Positions 18,228 to 26,934 of a stretch of DNA of 64,000 bases are shown here, piece by piece (within the stretch, counting starts at the first letter, position 1; each line of letters opens with the position of its first letter). Under the pieces are notes generated by a model that made no database searches, was not told where the DNA came from, and worked only from the letters and a program-made list of their open reading frames with translations. The stretch comes from Gordonia sp. 'Campus' (GTDB lineage Bacteria; Actinomycetota; Actinomycetes; Mycobacteriales; Mycobacteriaceae): positions 1-64,000 of the forward strand of contig NZ_JAKOIW010000019.1 of assembly GCF_022206305.1 (NCBI RefSeq), in the 5' to 3' direction. Made by a program: the position numbers and the translations under genes.

Positions 18228-18475
18228 ATCCAGCCGTTGTGTCGTGGGTACCGGGCGCGGAGGTGGCCGTAGACGTAGGTACTCACCAGCAAGCCGATCC
18301 CGGCGTAGACCGACGGCCACAAGAAGACGTTGTCGAGCGAGTCCCGAACGGCGGCCACCGCCCAGCCGATCACGAACAGGACCAGCGCGATGGTCGCGAG
18401 GATGCGGATGACGAGCACGACGGTGGCCAGCACCGCCCACACAGTTTCTCGGGTCCGAGCCGACCGTCCGCCCAC
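18221..18475 (-). CDS. small two-helix membrane protein, GTG start
   Basis: About 84 residues from a GTG at 18475. Two hydrophobic segments (VWAVLATVVLVIRILATIAL and VFLWPSVYAGIGLLVSTYVYG) are joined by a short acidic loop, and the C-terminus is basic (HLRARYPRHNGWIP). The start is uncertain: no ATG exists in frame nearby and no strong ribosome site is seen. The stop codon TGA is the one inside the CCCTGAGG repeat unit, so the repeat abuts and terminates the gene. Family not recognised; membrane topology is well supported. Confidence 0.5.
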   Translation of the reverse strand: MGGRSARTRETVWAVLATVVLVIRILATIALVLFVIGWAVAAVRDSLDNVFLWPSVYAGIGLLVSTYVYGHLRARYPRHNGWIP

Positions 18476-18565
18476 GCCGACATCGTAATGTGGCGCGCAC
18501 CGACAGGTGCCGGTCCTCGTCTTCCATTCCACCCCGCGCCCCGTCGGCACGTGGACAATGGTGGG

Positions 18566-18973
18566 ATGAAGACCATCCTCAATGTCATCTGGCTCGTCCT
18601 GTGCGGACTGTGGATGGCGATCGGCTACGTCGTCGCCGGCATCATCTGCTGCATTCTCATCATCACCATCCCGTTCGGGATCGCGTCGTTCCGGATGGCC
18701 AGCTACGCGCTGTGGCCGTTCGGGCGCACGGTGGTCCGCAAACCGACCGCCGGCGTCGCGTCGACCATCGGCAACGTCATCTGGATCGTCGTGGCCGGCC
18801 TGTGGCTGGCCATCGGCCACATCACCACCGGTCTCGCGATGTGCCTGACGATCATCGGGATCCCGCTCGGCATCGCGAGCTTCAAGATGGTCCCGGTGTC
18901 GCTCCTGCCGCTCGGCGCCGAGATCGTTCCCACCGACCAGCAGATGCCCGGGGGCGTGCCCGCGCGGATGTGA
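18566..18973 (+). CDS. YccF-domain inner-membrane protein
   Basis: 135 residues built from two copies of the YccF (DUF307) domain. Each copy has NVIW, a hydrophobic helix and an IPFGIASF or IPLGIASFKM motif (residues about 4-60 and 68-120). Four membrane segments are predicted. Family length is usually 120-150 residues. The role is unknown; homologues are inner-membrane proteins. It is monocistronic between the membrane-protein gene (divergent) and the RskA-like gene. Confidence 0.85.
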   Translation: MKTILNVIWLVLCGLWMAIGYVVAGIICCILIITIPFGIASFRMASYALWPFGRTVVRKPTAGVASTIGNVIWIVVAGLWLAIGHITTGLAMCLTIIGIPLGIASFKMVPVSLLPLGAEIVPTDQQMPGGVPARM

Positions 18974-19055
18974 CCGACCGTACGTTCCGCCGATACACCG
19001 CCACCCATCCGGGTAGGACGTCAGATCCGAACAGTGAGCATGACACTCACGATCC

Positions 19056-19082
19056 GGCCCGGCTCCGGCCTGTCGCCGGGCC
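19056..19082 (+). terminator. hairpin downstream of the YccF gene
   Basis: GGCCCGGC (19056-19063) pairs with GCCGGGCC (19075-19082) around an 11-base loop, 83 bases after the YccF stop. No U-tract. A plausible terminator separating YccF from the anti-sigma gene. Confidence 0.4.
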
Positions 19083-19216
19083 TCCGGCACCGCACGTCAT
19101 ACTGCTTGCCGCGACTTCCTCTCTCCCGGACGCTCGCAGGAACGTGATGGTCCCCCGTCCGCGACGGCGCGGAATGGGACATCTGGAGCTCGGACGACCA
19201 TGGCAGGAGGTGCGTG

Positions 19217-20065
19217 ATGTCTGATCATCTCGATCCCGACGCTGCCGAATTGCTGGAGATGGCACCGCTCATCGCCCTCGACGCACTGTCCGACACCGAG
19301 TCGCGGGACGTGGAGGTTCGGCTGGCCGCCGCGCCGGACGAGTTCCGTGCGCTCTTCGACAAGCAGGTTCGCGCGACGCGTGAGGCCATGGCCGCGATCA
19401 GCAAGATCACCGCGACCCCTCCGCCGCCGACGCTGCGCGACCGCGTGCTCGCTGCCGCCCGGGCCGAGGCCGGGCTCGACGGCGCGGACGCGGCGCCCGT
19501 CGTCCCTCCGGTCACACCTCCGGCCGAGACCCGGTCTCCCTCCGTCGAACAGGACGGCTCCGCCCCCGCACCGGACGCCCCCGACGACCTCGCCGCACGG
19601 CGGCGTCGACAACGACGCTGGTCGTACCTGGCTGCCGCGGCGGTGGCCGCGATCGCGATCGGCGCGGCGGGCTGGGCCATCGGGCTGTCGAGTTCCGACC
19701 CCGAGCCGGCCGCGCCCCTGGCATCGCCTGCCGAACAGGTCTTCTCCGCCGACGATCTACGGTCGCGGGCCGGCCCGGTCGCCACCGGCAACGCCACCGT
19801 GTATCTCGCGAACTCCGCGGATACCGGTGTGCTGGTGATGAATTCCGTGCCGCCACCCAAACCGGGCACCGTCTACCAGATGTGGCTCATCGGCCCGAAC
19901 GGCACTCGGTCGGCCGGCACGATGACCGACAAGGACGTCGAACCGGTCACCACCGCCGTGCTGTCCGGGATCAATTCCGCGTCCGCGCTGGCGTTCACCG
20001 TCGAACCGCCCGGCGGGTCGGCGCAACCCACCACCACACCGGTGGCGCAGTTGTCGCTGCTCTGA
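19217..20065 (+). CDS. rskA: RskA-like anti-sigma factor, no sigma gene adjacent
   Basis: 282 residues. The N-terminal 80 form an anti-sigma (RskA N-terminal/ZAS-like) domain with the pattern LLEMAPLIALDALSDTE, an Ala/Pro-rich linker follows, and one transmembrane helix lies at about 138-160. The extracytoplasmic RskA domain contains VYQMWLIGPNG and ends PVAQLSLL. RskA proteins bind SigK-type ECF sigma factors and are cleaved by regulated proteolysis. Normally sigK is next door; here upstream is YccF and downstream a convergent ligase, so it is orphaned. The ATG at 19217 lies 6 bases after AGGAGG; a GTG at 19214 is only 3 bases from it. Confidence 0.83.
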   Translation: MSDHLDPDAAELLEMAPLIALDALSDTESRDVEVRLAAAPDEFRALFDKQVRATREAMAAISKITATPPPPTLRDRVLAAARAEAGLDGADAAPVVPPVTPPAETRSPSVEQDGSAPAPDAPDDLAARRRRQRRWSYLAAAAVAAIAIGAAGWAIGLSSSDPEPAAPLASPAEQVFSADDLRSRAGPVATGNATVYLANSADTGVLVMNSVPPPKPGTVYQMWLIGPNGTRSAGTMTDKDVEPVTTAVLSGINSASALAFTVEPPGGSAQPTTTPVAQLSLL

Positions 20066-20092
20066 CCCCTCCTGCAAACCACCGAGCCCCGA

Positions 20093-20132
20093 CCCCTGAG
20101 GTGCAAGGAGCGCAAGCGACGAGCCTCGAAGG
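20093..20132. repeat. dispersed repeat family, copy B (single arm)
   Basis: CCCCTGAGGTGCAAGGAGCG followed by CAAGCGACGAGCCTCGAAGGG matches the left arm of copy A with one difference in the GAGCC-CGAAGGG stem. It fills the gap between the convergent rskA-like and ligase genes and ends 6 bases from the ligase stop codon. Confidence 0.7.
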
Positions 20133-20138
20133 GCTCGC

Positions 20139-21656
20139 TCACTTCAACAACGCGCGGATCGCCTCGATGCTGTCGGCCTGCTCCGCGGTCTTGTCCGGCC
20201 GATACCGGACCACGCGCGCGAAGCGCAGCGCGACACCGCCCGGGTAGCGCGAACTCCGTTGCGCGCCATCGAGTTCGATCTCGACGACGATCTCGGGACG
20301 TAGGTACACCGTGTACGAGTCCCGGTGCGTCTCGTGTTTCGGGAACTCCTCGGTCTGCCAGCGGAGCAGCTCGTCGGTCAGGCCCTTGAACGTCTTGCCG
20401 ACCATCACGAGCTCACCCGTCTCGGGATCGCGAGCGCCGAGATGCAAGTTCGACAACCAGCCCGAGCGACGCCCCGATCCCCACTCCGCACCCAGCACGA
20501 CGAGGTCGAAGGTGTGCGTCGGTTTGACCTTCTGCCATGCCTTTCCACGACGACCGGCCACGTACAGGCCGTCGAGCGACTTCACCATCACGCCCTCGTG
20601 ACCGTCGGCCATCGCGGCGTCGAAATGGTTGCGCGCCTCCTCTGCACTCGGCCGCGTCACGGCCGGGATACGCAGTTGCGGGGCGATCGAGTCGATCGCG
20701 GCGAGCCGCTCGGACAACGGGCGGTCGATGAGGTCGGTGCCGTCGAGATGCAGGCAATCGAAGAAGAACGGCTTGAGCAGGCGCTCGGGTTCACCCGCCG
20801 CCGTCGGCCCGGAACCGAAGCGGCTCATGGTGTCCTGGAACGACCGCGGACGCCCGTCGTCGGACAACATCAACGTCTCCCCGTCGAGGATCACCGAATC
20901 GCAGGGCAGCGCGGCGATCACCGACACCAGGTCGGGCACGTTGGCGGTCACGTTCCGCAGCGTTCGGGTGAACACCGAGACCTCGGTGCCCTTGCGGTGC
21001 ACCTGGATGCGCGCTCCGTCGAGTTTGTAGTCGACGATCAGGTCGGGTCCGAGGAGTGCGAGCGCGGAATCGAGATCGTCGGCCGGAGTCGCGAGCATGG
21101 GTTCGATGGCACGGCCCACCTCGAGGCCGACCGCGGCCAGCGCCTCGGCCCCGAACCGGGCGAGGGCTGCGGTCTCCGGCAGCGAGCCGGTCAGCATGTT
21201 CGCCCGCCGCACCAGCGTCGGTTCCTGGCCGGTGACCTTGGCGATGGCGTCGGTCATGACACCCGCCAACGCGCCCTGGCGCAGCTCGCCGGTGAGCAGT
21301 GCGACGAGGAACTTCTGTTCGGCCTCGGTCGACGCGGCGAACAGGGACGCGATGATCTCACCGCGACGTTTCGTCGAGCCGGGGCCCGACGACGACGCGA
21401 GTTCATCGAGCGCGGCGTCGACGGCCGCGACCTCCAGAGTCGGCGAATCCGCCGGTGCCGCGATCAGTTTCGACAACGACCGCCATCCGACGCCCAGACG
21501 ACCCTGGGGGATCTCACCGGAGAGCCATGCCACGACGATCGGCAGTTCCGCGTCGGTCGTCGCCGAGAGCGCGTCCGCGAGGACCGCCGTCTTGCGGGTC
21601 CGCGACCGGTCGCGTGCGACATCCGCGGAGGTCTGCACGACATCGATCAGCTTCAT
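20139..21656 (-). CDS. ligB: ATP-dependent DNA ligase (LigB-type)
   Basis: 505 residues, the length of mycobacterial LigB (about 507). An N-terminal DNA-binding domain (1-190) precedes the nucleotidyl-transferase core with the AMP-accepting lysine in DYKLDGARIQVH (motif I, KLDGAR). Motif III-like FFFDCLHLDG, motif IV EGVMVKSLDG, motif V KAWQKVKPTHTFDL and the OB-fold domain follow. Substrate is nicked duplex DNA. Actinobacteria carry it alongside the essential NAD-dependent LigA, and its role in repair is accessory. It stands alone, with a repeat element just after its stop. Confidence 0.9.
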   Translation of the reverse strand: MKLIDVVQTSADVARDRSRTRKTAVLADALSATTDAELPIVVAWLSGEIPQGRLGVGWRSLSKLIAAPADSPTLEVAAVDAALDELASSSGPGSTKRRGEIIASLFAASTEAEQKFLVALLTGELRQGALAGVMTDAIAKVTGQEPTLVRRANMLTGSLPETAALARFGAEALAAVGLEVGRAIEPMLATPADDLDSALALLGPDLIVDYKLDGARIQVHRKGTEVSVFTRTLRNVTANVPDLVSVIAALPCDSVILDGETLMLSDDGRPRSFQDTMSRFGSGPTAAGEPERLLKPFFFDCLHLDGTDLIDRPLSERLAAIDSIAPQLRIPAVTRPSAEEARNHFDAAMADGHEGVMVKSLDGLYVAGRRGKAWQKVKPTHTFDLVVLGAEWGSGRRSGWLSNLHLGARDPETGELVMVGKTFKGLTDELLRWQTEEFPKHETHRDSYTVYLRPEIVVEIELDGAQRSSRYPGGVALRFARVVRYRPDKTAEQADSIEAIRALLK

Positions 21657-21746
21657 GTCGTCTCACCAGCCGGACGGGCATTCACCCGTTCGACGGTACG
21701 CCGCGCCTCCGACACTCCGAGGCCGCCGGACAACCGTTGCGGAGCC

Positions 21747-22679
21747 CTACCGCGAAGGAAGACAGACACTGCCGGTGCACGATGCACGCGGCGACGGGGC
21801 TGCGACCAGCGCCAGGGGTGAGTTCGTTGCCGGCGGAGGATAGGTGAACACAGTGGTGGGGGTGCCGCCACTCGCCGGGACGGACAAGATCCGGGGACTG
21901 GCGTAGCCGTACTCCGAGACGTAGACCGTGCTGCCGATGGCGCTGATTCCTCGCGGATCGCTCAGCCCGGTGGCCACCGTGGTGGCTGCGCCGCCGGCGG
22001 CAGGGACCGAAACGATCTGATCACGGCCGAACTCCGCGATGAAGAGGGTTTCGCCTTTCGCGGTGATGCCACGCGGACCGGACAACCCGGTCGTGACCAC
22101 TCTCGGGGACCCCCCGGCTGCCGGTATCGCCACGATCCGACCGGCACCGTAATCGCTGACGTACAGGGTCGAGTCGATGACGGTAATGCCTCGGGGTCTG
22201 TCGATCCCTTCAGCGACAACGCGTGCCGCGCCACCGGCGGCCGGAAACGCCAGAACTCTGCCTGTGCGCCATTCGCCGACGTACACGGTGTCACCCCGCG
22301 CGGCGATGGCCTCGGGAACCTCGAGGCCGGACGCGATGACGGTGGGTGCACCGCCGGTCTTGGGCACCGCGACGACGGTCCCGTCGTAGTTTCTCGTGAC
22401 GAACAGCATCGGTCCCGACGCGGCGATGTCGTACCCACCGTGGCTGTCGGCGAGAGAGGTCAGTTTGCCGGTTCCGGGGGCCAGCGAACCCACACCTGTG
22501 TCATCCAGGACGTACAGCGTCATGGGCGGCGCGGCGCCTGTGGCGACGGCCGCCCCGGATGCCAGCGCAACGGCCAGGGTCGCTGCCACCGTGATCATCG
22601 AGCGCACGCCACGATGGACCCCGCGACGCCATGTCTGCTGTGGCGCCATACCCGACCTCACAGCTCGCGTTCCATTCAC
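21747..22679 (-). CDS. secreted beta-propeller (NHL/SMP-30-like) protein
   Basis: 310 residues. An N-terminal region with twin Arg and a hydrophobic run (MITVAATLAVALASGAAVA, about 28-46) is a probable signal peptide. Six or so repeats of about 40 residues follow, each with a pattern such as GLSDPRGISAIGSTVYVSEYG or RPRGITVIDSTLYVSDYGAG, the blades of a beta-propeller. No catalytic metal residues of a true gluconolactonase could be identified, so a binding role is as likely as an enzymatic one. An alternative start at Met11 (22649) exists; GGAAGGGG precedes 22679. Confidence 0.75.
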   Translation of the reverse strand: MNGTRAVRSGMAPQQTWRRGVHRGVRSMITVAATLAVALASGAAVATGAAPPMTLYVLDDTGVGSLAPGTGKLTSLADSHGGYDIAASGPMLFVTRNYDGTVVAVPKTGGAPTVIASGLEVPEAIAARGDTVYVGEWRTGRVLAFPAAGGAARVVAEGIDRPRGITVIDSTLYVSDYGAGRIVAIPAAGGSPRVVTTGLSGPRGITAKGETLFIAEFGRDQIVSVPAAGGAATTVATGLSDPRGISAIGSTVYVSEYGYASPRILSVPASGGTPTTVFTYPPPATNSPLALVAAPSPRASCTGSVCLPSR

Positions 22680-22816
22680 CGCACGCCCCTTCCACCGAAG
22701 TCACCTTCGTGCAAGGCACCATTTGCGGTTTCCTGCAACGATACGATTTCAACATGGTGAGACTACATCGAAAGTTCACAGCGGGTCGCGGGTTCGCCGC
22801 ACAGCAACCGATCGGA

Positions 22817-22839
22817 CCGAACCGGTCAATCCGGTTCGG
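22817..22839 (-). terminator. terminator of the MHS transporter gene
   Basis: CCGAACCGG (22817-22825), loop TCAAT, CCGGTTCGG (22831-22839): a perfect 9-bp stem 34 bases after the transporter stop on the minus strand, in a fairly AT-rich gap. Confidence 0.7.
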
Positions 22840-22872
22840 CAACCCTTGCGATCACCCGATCGCAGCCGCGAC

Positions 22873-24240
22873 TCAGACCTCGGTGAGGTCGACCGACTTG
22901 GTCTCGCGGACGCTGAGCAGCGCGATCAACGTGGCGACCGCGGCCACCGCGAGGTACACACCCACCCAGCCGACGCCGTAGTCGGCGACGATCCAGGTCG
23001 CGATGAACGGGGCCACCGCGGCGCCGAGGATCGACGCGACGTTGTAGGAGATCCCCGAGCCCGTGTAGCGGACGTTGGTGGGGAACAGTTCCGGCAGGAT
23101 CGCACTCATCGGACCGAAGGTCAGGCCCATCAACGTCATACCGAGGATCAGGAAGAACAGCATCATCCCGTCGGACATCGACGACGGATCGAGCAGCCAC
23201 TGGAAGCACAGGCCGAACACGATGATCGCGGCGGTGATGATGATGAGGAACGCGCGGCGACCGTAGCGGTCGGCGAGACGTCCCGAGATCGGCACGCACG
23301 CGGCGAAGAAGAGGACCGCGACGAGCTGGAGCTGCAGGAAGTCGACGTAGCTGATCGAGAGCTTCACGCCCGAGGAGTCGGTCACCTTGCCGGTGCCGTA
23401 GGAGATCACCCAGGTGGTCACGATGTAGAACAGCGTGTACGTCGCGACCATGATGAACGTGCCGGCGATGAGCGGACGCCAGCTCGTCTTCACGACCTCG
23501 GCGAGCGGCGCCTTGACCTTCTTGCCGTCGGCGACGGCCTTCGCGAACACCGGTGTCTCGGTCAGCTTCAGCCGGACGTACAGCCCGACGGCCACCATGA
23601 TGGCGCTGGCCAGGAACGGGATTCGCCAGCCCCAGGTCATGAAGGCGTGGTCGGGGTCGGCGGACGCGGCGTCGAAGTCGAGGGCGAGCATCAGCAGCAG
23701 GAAGGTGCCGTTGGCGAAGAAGAAACCGATCGGTGCGCCGAGCTGCGGCCACATGGCCGCCCAGGCGCGTTTGCCCTTCTCGGCCGTCTCGGTCGCGAGA
23801 AGCGCTGCGCCCGACCACTCTCCACCCAATCCGAGGCCTTGGCAGAAGCGCATGAGCGCGAGCAGTGCCGGTGCGAGGTATCCGACGGAGTCGTACGTGG
23901 GCAGCAGACCGATCACGAAGGTGGCTATACCCATCGTGAGCAGCGACCCCACCAGTGTCGCCTTGCGGCCGACGCGATCTCCGAAGTGGCCGAACAGGAT
24001 CGAGCCGATGGGTCGCGCCACGAAGGCGAGTCCGAAGGTCGCGAACGACGACAGCAGCGCCGCGGTGTCGTCACCCTTGGGGAAGAACAGCACCGGGAAC
24101 ACGAGAACCGCGGCCGTCGCATAGATGTAGAAGTCGAAGAACTCGATGCTCGTCCCGATCATCGACGCGATCACGATGCGGCTACGGGGTACCGGCGCCT
24201 GGTCGGGATGGTCGATGTTGCGGACCGCGGAATCGCTCAT
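22873..24240 (-). CDS. MFS transporter, metabolite:H+ symporter (MHS) family
   Basis: 455 residues with 12 predicted transmembrane helices. The family signature between helices 2 and 3 is GHFGDRVGRKATLVGS, and ASMIGTSIEFFDFYIYATAAVLVFP in helix 1 is typical of MHS-type carriers (shikimate, alpha-ketoglutarate, proline/betaine type). GLGLGGEWSGAALLA in helix 4 also fits. The substrate, probably an organic acid, cannot be read from sequence. The gene stands alone, with a terminator downstream and repeat DNA upstream. Confidence 0.88.
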   Translation of the reverse strand: MSDSAVRNIDHPDQAPVPRSRIVIASMIGTSIEFFDFYIYATAAVLVFPVLFFPKGDDTAALLSSFATFGLAFVARPIGSILFGHFGDRVGRKATLVGSLLTMGIATFVIGLLPTYDSVGYLAPALLALMRFCQGLGLGGEWSGAALLATETAEKGKRAWAAMWPQLGAPIGFFFANGTFLLLMLALDFDAASADPDHAFMTWGWRIPFLASAIMVAVGLYVRLKLTETPVFAKAVADGKKVKAPLAEVVKTSWRPLIAGTFIMVATYTLFYIVTTWVISYGTGKVTDSSGVKLSISYVDFLQLQLVAVLFFAACVPISGRLADRYGRRAFLIIITAAIIVFGLCFQWLLDPSSMSDGMMLFFLILGMTLMGLTFGPMSAILPELFPTNVRYTGSGISYNVASILGAAVAPFIATWIVADYGVGWVGVYLAVAAVATLIALLSVRETKSVDLTEV

Positions 24241-24314
24241 CCGCGCGACGTTACGCCTGCGGGATCAGCCCTTCGTTTCGACCCCTGAGAAAAGCCTGAG
24301 TGGCGCGGTGGCCG

Positions 24315-24510
24315 GCTCCCTGGGCTACGCCCGCCGGCCCCGCTCCCCGGGGCTACGCGCGCCGGCCCGCGCCCTGAGGTGCGAGCGCAGCGAACCACGA
24401 AGGGCGTGGTGACCTGCCTCTCCCGCCCTTCGTGGCTCGTCGCTTGCGATCCTCACGCCTCAGGGAGCAAGGGTGGGGCGTCGCTTGCGCTCCTCACGCC
24501 TCAGGGAGCA
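24315..24510. repeat. dispersed repeat family, copy C, with GC-rich tandem units
   Basis: GGCTACGCSCGCCGGCCC occurs twice within 24315-24368. An inverted repeat follows: left arm 24372-24405 (CCCTGAGG to CCACGAAGGGCG), right arm 24424-24465 (CGCCCTTCGTGG to GCCTCAGGG). A third partial unit at 24479-24510 (CGTCGCTTGCGCTCCTCACG, then CCTCAGGGAGCA) is next to the metallo-hydrolase 3' end. The stem GAACCACGAAGGG corresponds to GAGCCACGAAGGG of copy A. Confidence 0.78.
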
Positions 24511-24518
24511 CGGGTGGC

Positions 24519-25151
24519 TCAGCTACCCCGCTTGATCCATTCCTCGAGGTGCGGTGCCTCGGTGCCGACGGTGGTGCCGTCGCCGTGGCCGGTGTAGACC
24601 TTCGTCTCGGGGTCGAGGGTGAAGATCTTCTCGGTGATCGAGGCGATGATCGTCGGGAAACTCGAATACGAACGACCCGTCGCGCCCGGCCCGCCCTGGA
24701 ACAGGGTGTCACCGGAGAACAGCACCTTGGCCTCGGGCAGATGGATCACCGACGAGCCCGGCGAGTGGCCGGGGGTGTTGATGACCGTCAGCTCGGTCCC
24801 GCCGACGCTGATTCGCTGGCCGTCTTCGAGGTCCTGATGGGCGACGTCGGGATGGGTGTCGTTCCACAACATGTCGTCACCGGGGTGCAACAGGATCGGT
24901 GCGCCGGTGGCCTCCGACAGTTCCGGGGCGACGGTGACGTGGTCGTTGTGGCCGTGGGTGAGCACGATCGCCTTGACCGTGCGGTTGCCGACGCCGTCGA
25001 GGATCGGCTGCGCCGAGTGCGCGGCGTCGATGATGATCACCTCGTCGTCGTTGCCGACGAGCCACACGTTGTTGTCGACGTCCCAGGTGCCGCCGTCGAG
25101 ACTGAAGGTGCCCGAGGTGACGACATTGTCGATCCGCAACTCGCCGCTCAC
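24519..25151 (-). CDS. metallo-beta-lactamase-fold hydrolase of the mycothiol formaldehyde pathway
   Basis: 210 residues with the metal-binding motif HGHNDH (in [15 protein letters not shown]) and the later NTPGHSPGS and [13 protein letters not shown] segments of glyoxalase-II-like hydrolases. Its start overlaps the mscR stop by 4 bases, so they are translationally coupled. The same pair (Rv2259-Rv2260) exists in M. tuberculosis. The hydrolase is thought to release formate from the S-formyl-mycothiol made by MscR, though this step is inferred from context. Confidence 0.83.
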   Translation of the reverse strand: MSGELRIDNVVTSGTFSLDGGTWDVDNNVWLVGNDDEVIIIDAAHSAQPILDGVGNRTVKAIVLTHGHNDHVTVAPELSEATGAPILLHPGDDMLWNDTHPDVAHQDLEDGQRISVGGTELTVINTPGHSPGSSVIHLPEAKVLFSGDTLFQGGPGATGRSYSSFPTIIASITEKIFTLDPETKVYTGHGDGTTVGTEAPHLEEWIKRGS

Positions 25152-26236
25152 AACTCCACCACCGATCGCAGGACCTTGCCTGCTTCCATCGCCGAGAACG
25201 CGGCCTCGACGTCGTTGATACCGATGCGTTCGGTGACGAACTTGTCCAACGGCAGACGGCCCTGCTCGTAGAGATCGATCAGCATCGGGAAATCCCGCTC
25301 GGGCAGGCAGTCGCCATACCAGGACGACTTGAGTGCGCCACCGCGCGAGAAGAAGTCGACCAGCGGCATCTCCAGGGTCATCTCCGGTGTCGGGACACCC
25401 ACCAGCACGACGACGCCGGCCAGATCGCGGGCGTAGAACGCCTGCTTGTAGGTCTCCGGCCGACCGACAGCGTCGATCACGACATCAGCACCGTTGCCGT
25501 CGGTCAGTTCCTGCACCGCGGCGATCACGTCGTCGACCTTCGACCCGTCGATCGTGTGCGTGGCGCCGAGGTCCGTGGCCCACTCGAGCTTGGCCGGGTC
25601 GCGGTCGATCGCGATGATCGTCGTCGCACCCGCCAGCCGCGCCCCGGCAATTGCGGCGTCACCGACACCGCCACAGCCGATGACCGCGACCGAATCGCCA
25701 CGACCCACGTTGCCGGTGTTCATCGCCGCACCGATACCGGCCATCACACCGCAACCGAGCAGACCTGCGACCGCGGGATCGGTGTCGGGATTGACCTTGG
25801 TGCACTGCAACTCGTGGATCAGCGTCTTCTCGGCGAACGCGCCGATCCCCAACGCCGGGGTCAGTTCGGTGCCGTCTGTCAGCGTCATGGGGACGCTGGC
25901 GTTGAAGGTGTCGAAGCAGTACCAGGGGCGGCCACGCTTACACGCACGACACTGACCACATACCGCGCGCCAGTTGAGGACGACGAAATCGCCGACCTCG
26001 ACGTGGGTCACGTCGGAGCCGACCGACTCCACCACACCCGCGGCCTCGTGCCCGAGCAGGAACGGATAGTCGTCGTTGATACCGCCCTCGCGGTAGGCCA
26101 GGTCCGTGTGGCAGACACCGCACGCCTTGATCGCCACCACGACATCGCGCGCGCCCGGGTCCGGGATCACCACGTCGACGACCTCCGTCGGCGCCTTCTT
26201 GCTGCGCGAGATGACTCCCTTGACTGTCTGAGACAT
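25148..26236 (-). CDS. mscR: S-(hydroxymethyl)mycothiol dehydrogenase (NAD- and mycothiol-dependent formaldehyde dehydrogenase)
   Basis: 362 residues, a zinc-dependent medium-chain alcohol dehydrogenase. Catalytic zinc ligands are in [14 protein letters not shown] and GHEAAGVVE; structural zinc cysteines are in [15 protein letters not shown]. The Rossmann glycine motif is [13 protein letters not shown]. Length and sequence pattern match MscR, which oxidises the formaldehyde-mycothiol adduct and also handles S-nitrosomycothiol. The ATG at 26236 has GGAAGGAA 8 bases upstream. It is the first gene of a two-gene operon with the metallo-hydrolase. Confidence 0.9.
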   Translation of the reverse strand: MSQTVKGVISRSKKAPTEVVDVVIPDPGARDVVVAIKACGVCHTDLAYREGGINDDYPFLLGHEAAGVVESVGSDVTHVEVGDFVVLNWRAVCGQCRACKRGRPWYCFDTFNASVPMTLTDGTELTPALGIGAFAEKTLIHELQCTKVNPDTDPAVAGLLGCGVMAGIGAAMNTGNVGRGDSVAVIGCGGVGDAAIAGARLAGATTIIAIDRDPAKLEWATDLGATHTIDGSKVDDVIAAVQELTDGNGADVVIDAVGRPETYKQAFYARDLAGVVVLVGVPTPEMTLEMPLVDFFSRGGALKSSWYGDCLPERDFPMLIDLYEQGRLPLDKFVTERIGINDVEAAFSAMEAGKVLRSVVEL

Positions 26237-26590
26237 GCGTTGGTTCCTTCCGCAACTGCGTTGTTCGGGGTCCGTGTCCGACGTGTGTTCGCAAGCACGG
26301 CGACGCGTCGTGGTGTCGCCGGAACACATCGCCACAACCTTATCGGTAGGGCTGACCTCGGTCTACTCGGAGTAGTCGTCGTCTACTCTCGTTAGTCGCC
26401 GGCCACTCTGATCGACCGCCGTGGCCTGCTCGGACCTCACCCTAGGCTCGCGATCCGCGGCGTCGACCCGGTTTCGGCCATCGCGGACACCGGGGCCGCC
26501 GCGTCCGAGCCGGTTCCGGTTGTTTCGCGACTACCACGCCGGGGCAACCGTGCGGCGGACACAACATTCTCGACCACGAGGAGGTAGATC
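26237..26590. promoter_or_regulatory. divergent promoter region of mscR and the Rho-N-domain gene
   Basis: 354 bases without a supportable gene. At 26363-26375 lies CTACTC-G-GAGTAG, and a second related half, CTACTC then GTTAGT, is at 26383-26396. Together they look like a repeated operator about 125 bases upstream of mscR. The small gene's Shine-Dalgarno GAGGAGG is just before 26591. No clear -35/-10 was assigned. Confidence 0.4.
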
Positions 26591-26866
26591 ATGGCAGAGA
26601 ACAAGAAGGACCCCGGACCCTCGGTCAAGGACGACGAACTCTACGAGAAGCTCCGCGACGAGGGGAACTCCAAAGAGAAGTCCGCCCGCATCGCCAACGC
26701 CGCCGCCAACAGCTCACGCTCGGACGTCGGCAAGAGCGGCGGCAAGTCCGGGTCGTACGAGGACTGGACCGTCGACGAGCTCAAGAAGCGCGCCAAGGAG
26801 CTGGACCTCTCCGGTTATTCGGACCTGAAAAAGGACGAGCTGATCGAGAAGCTACGCGATCACTGA
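26591..26866 (+). CDS. small Rho N-terminal (SAP-like) domain protein
   Basis: 91 residues, very rich in Lys, Asp, Glu and Ser. The first 55 match a common actinobacterial stress-type sequence (KEKSARIANAAANSS). The last 35 (WTVDELKKRAKELDLSGYSD, then KKDELIEKLRDH) form a Rho-N/SAP-like helix-extended-helix that binds nucleic acid. GAGGAGGTAG precedes the ATG, an excellent ribosome site that suggests high expression. A strong terminator follows. Role unknown; a nucleic-acid-binding accessory protein is inferred. Confidence 0.83.
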   Translation: MAENKKDPGPSVKDDELYEKLRDEGNSKEKSARIANAAANSSRSDVGKSGGKSGSYEDWTVDELKKRAKELDLSGYSDLKKDELIEKLRDH

Positions 26867-26902
26867 CCGGGTGGCACCGGCCTGAAGGTCTCTGCACGCA
26901 CT

Positions 26903-26934
26903 GAAGCCGCCGATCCCTGGGGATCGGCGGCTTC
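26903..26934 (+). terminator. strong terminator of the Rho-N-domain gene
   Basis: A perfect 15-bp stem, GAAGCCGCCGATCCC (26903-26917), pairs with 26920-26934 across two bases (in practice about 14 bp with a 4-base loop), 37 bases after the stop codon. Confidence 0.85.

Noticed and set aside
22396..24288. 630-codon frame antisense to the MHS transporter
   Set aside because: The transporter has twelve hydrophobic segments and family motifs; the antisense frame is charged and domainless.
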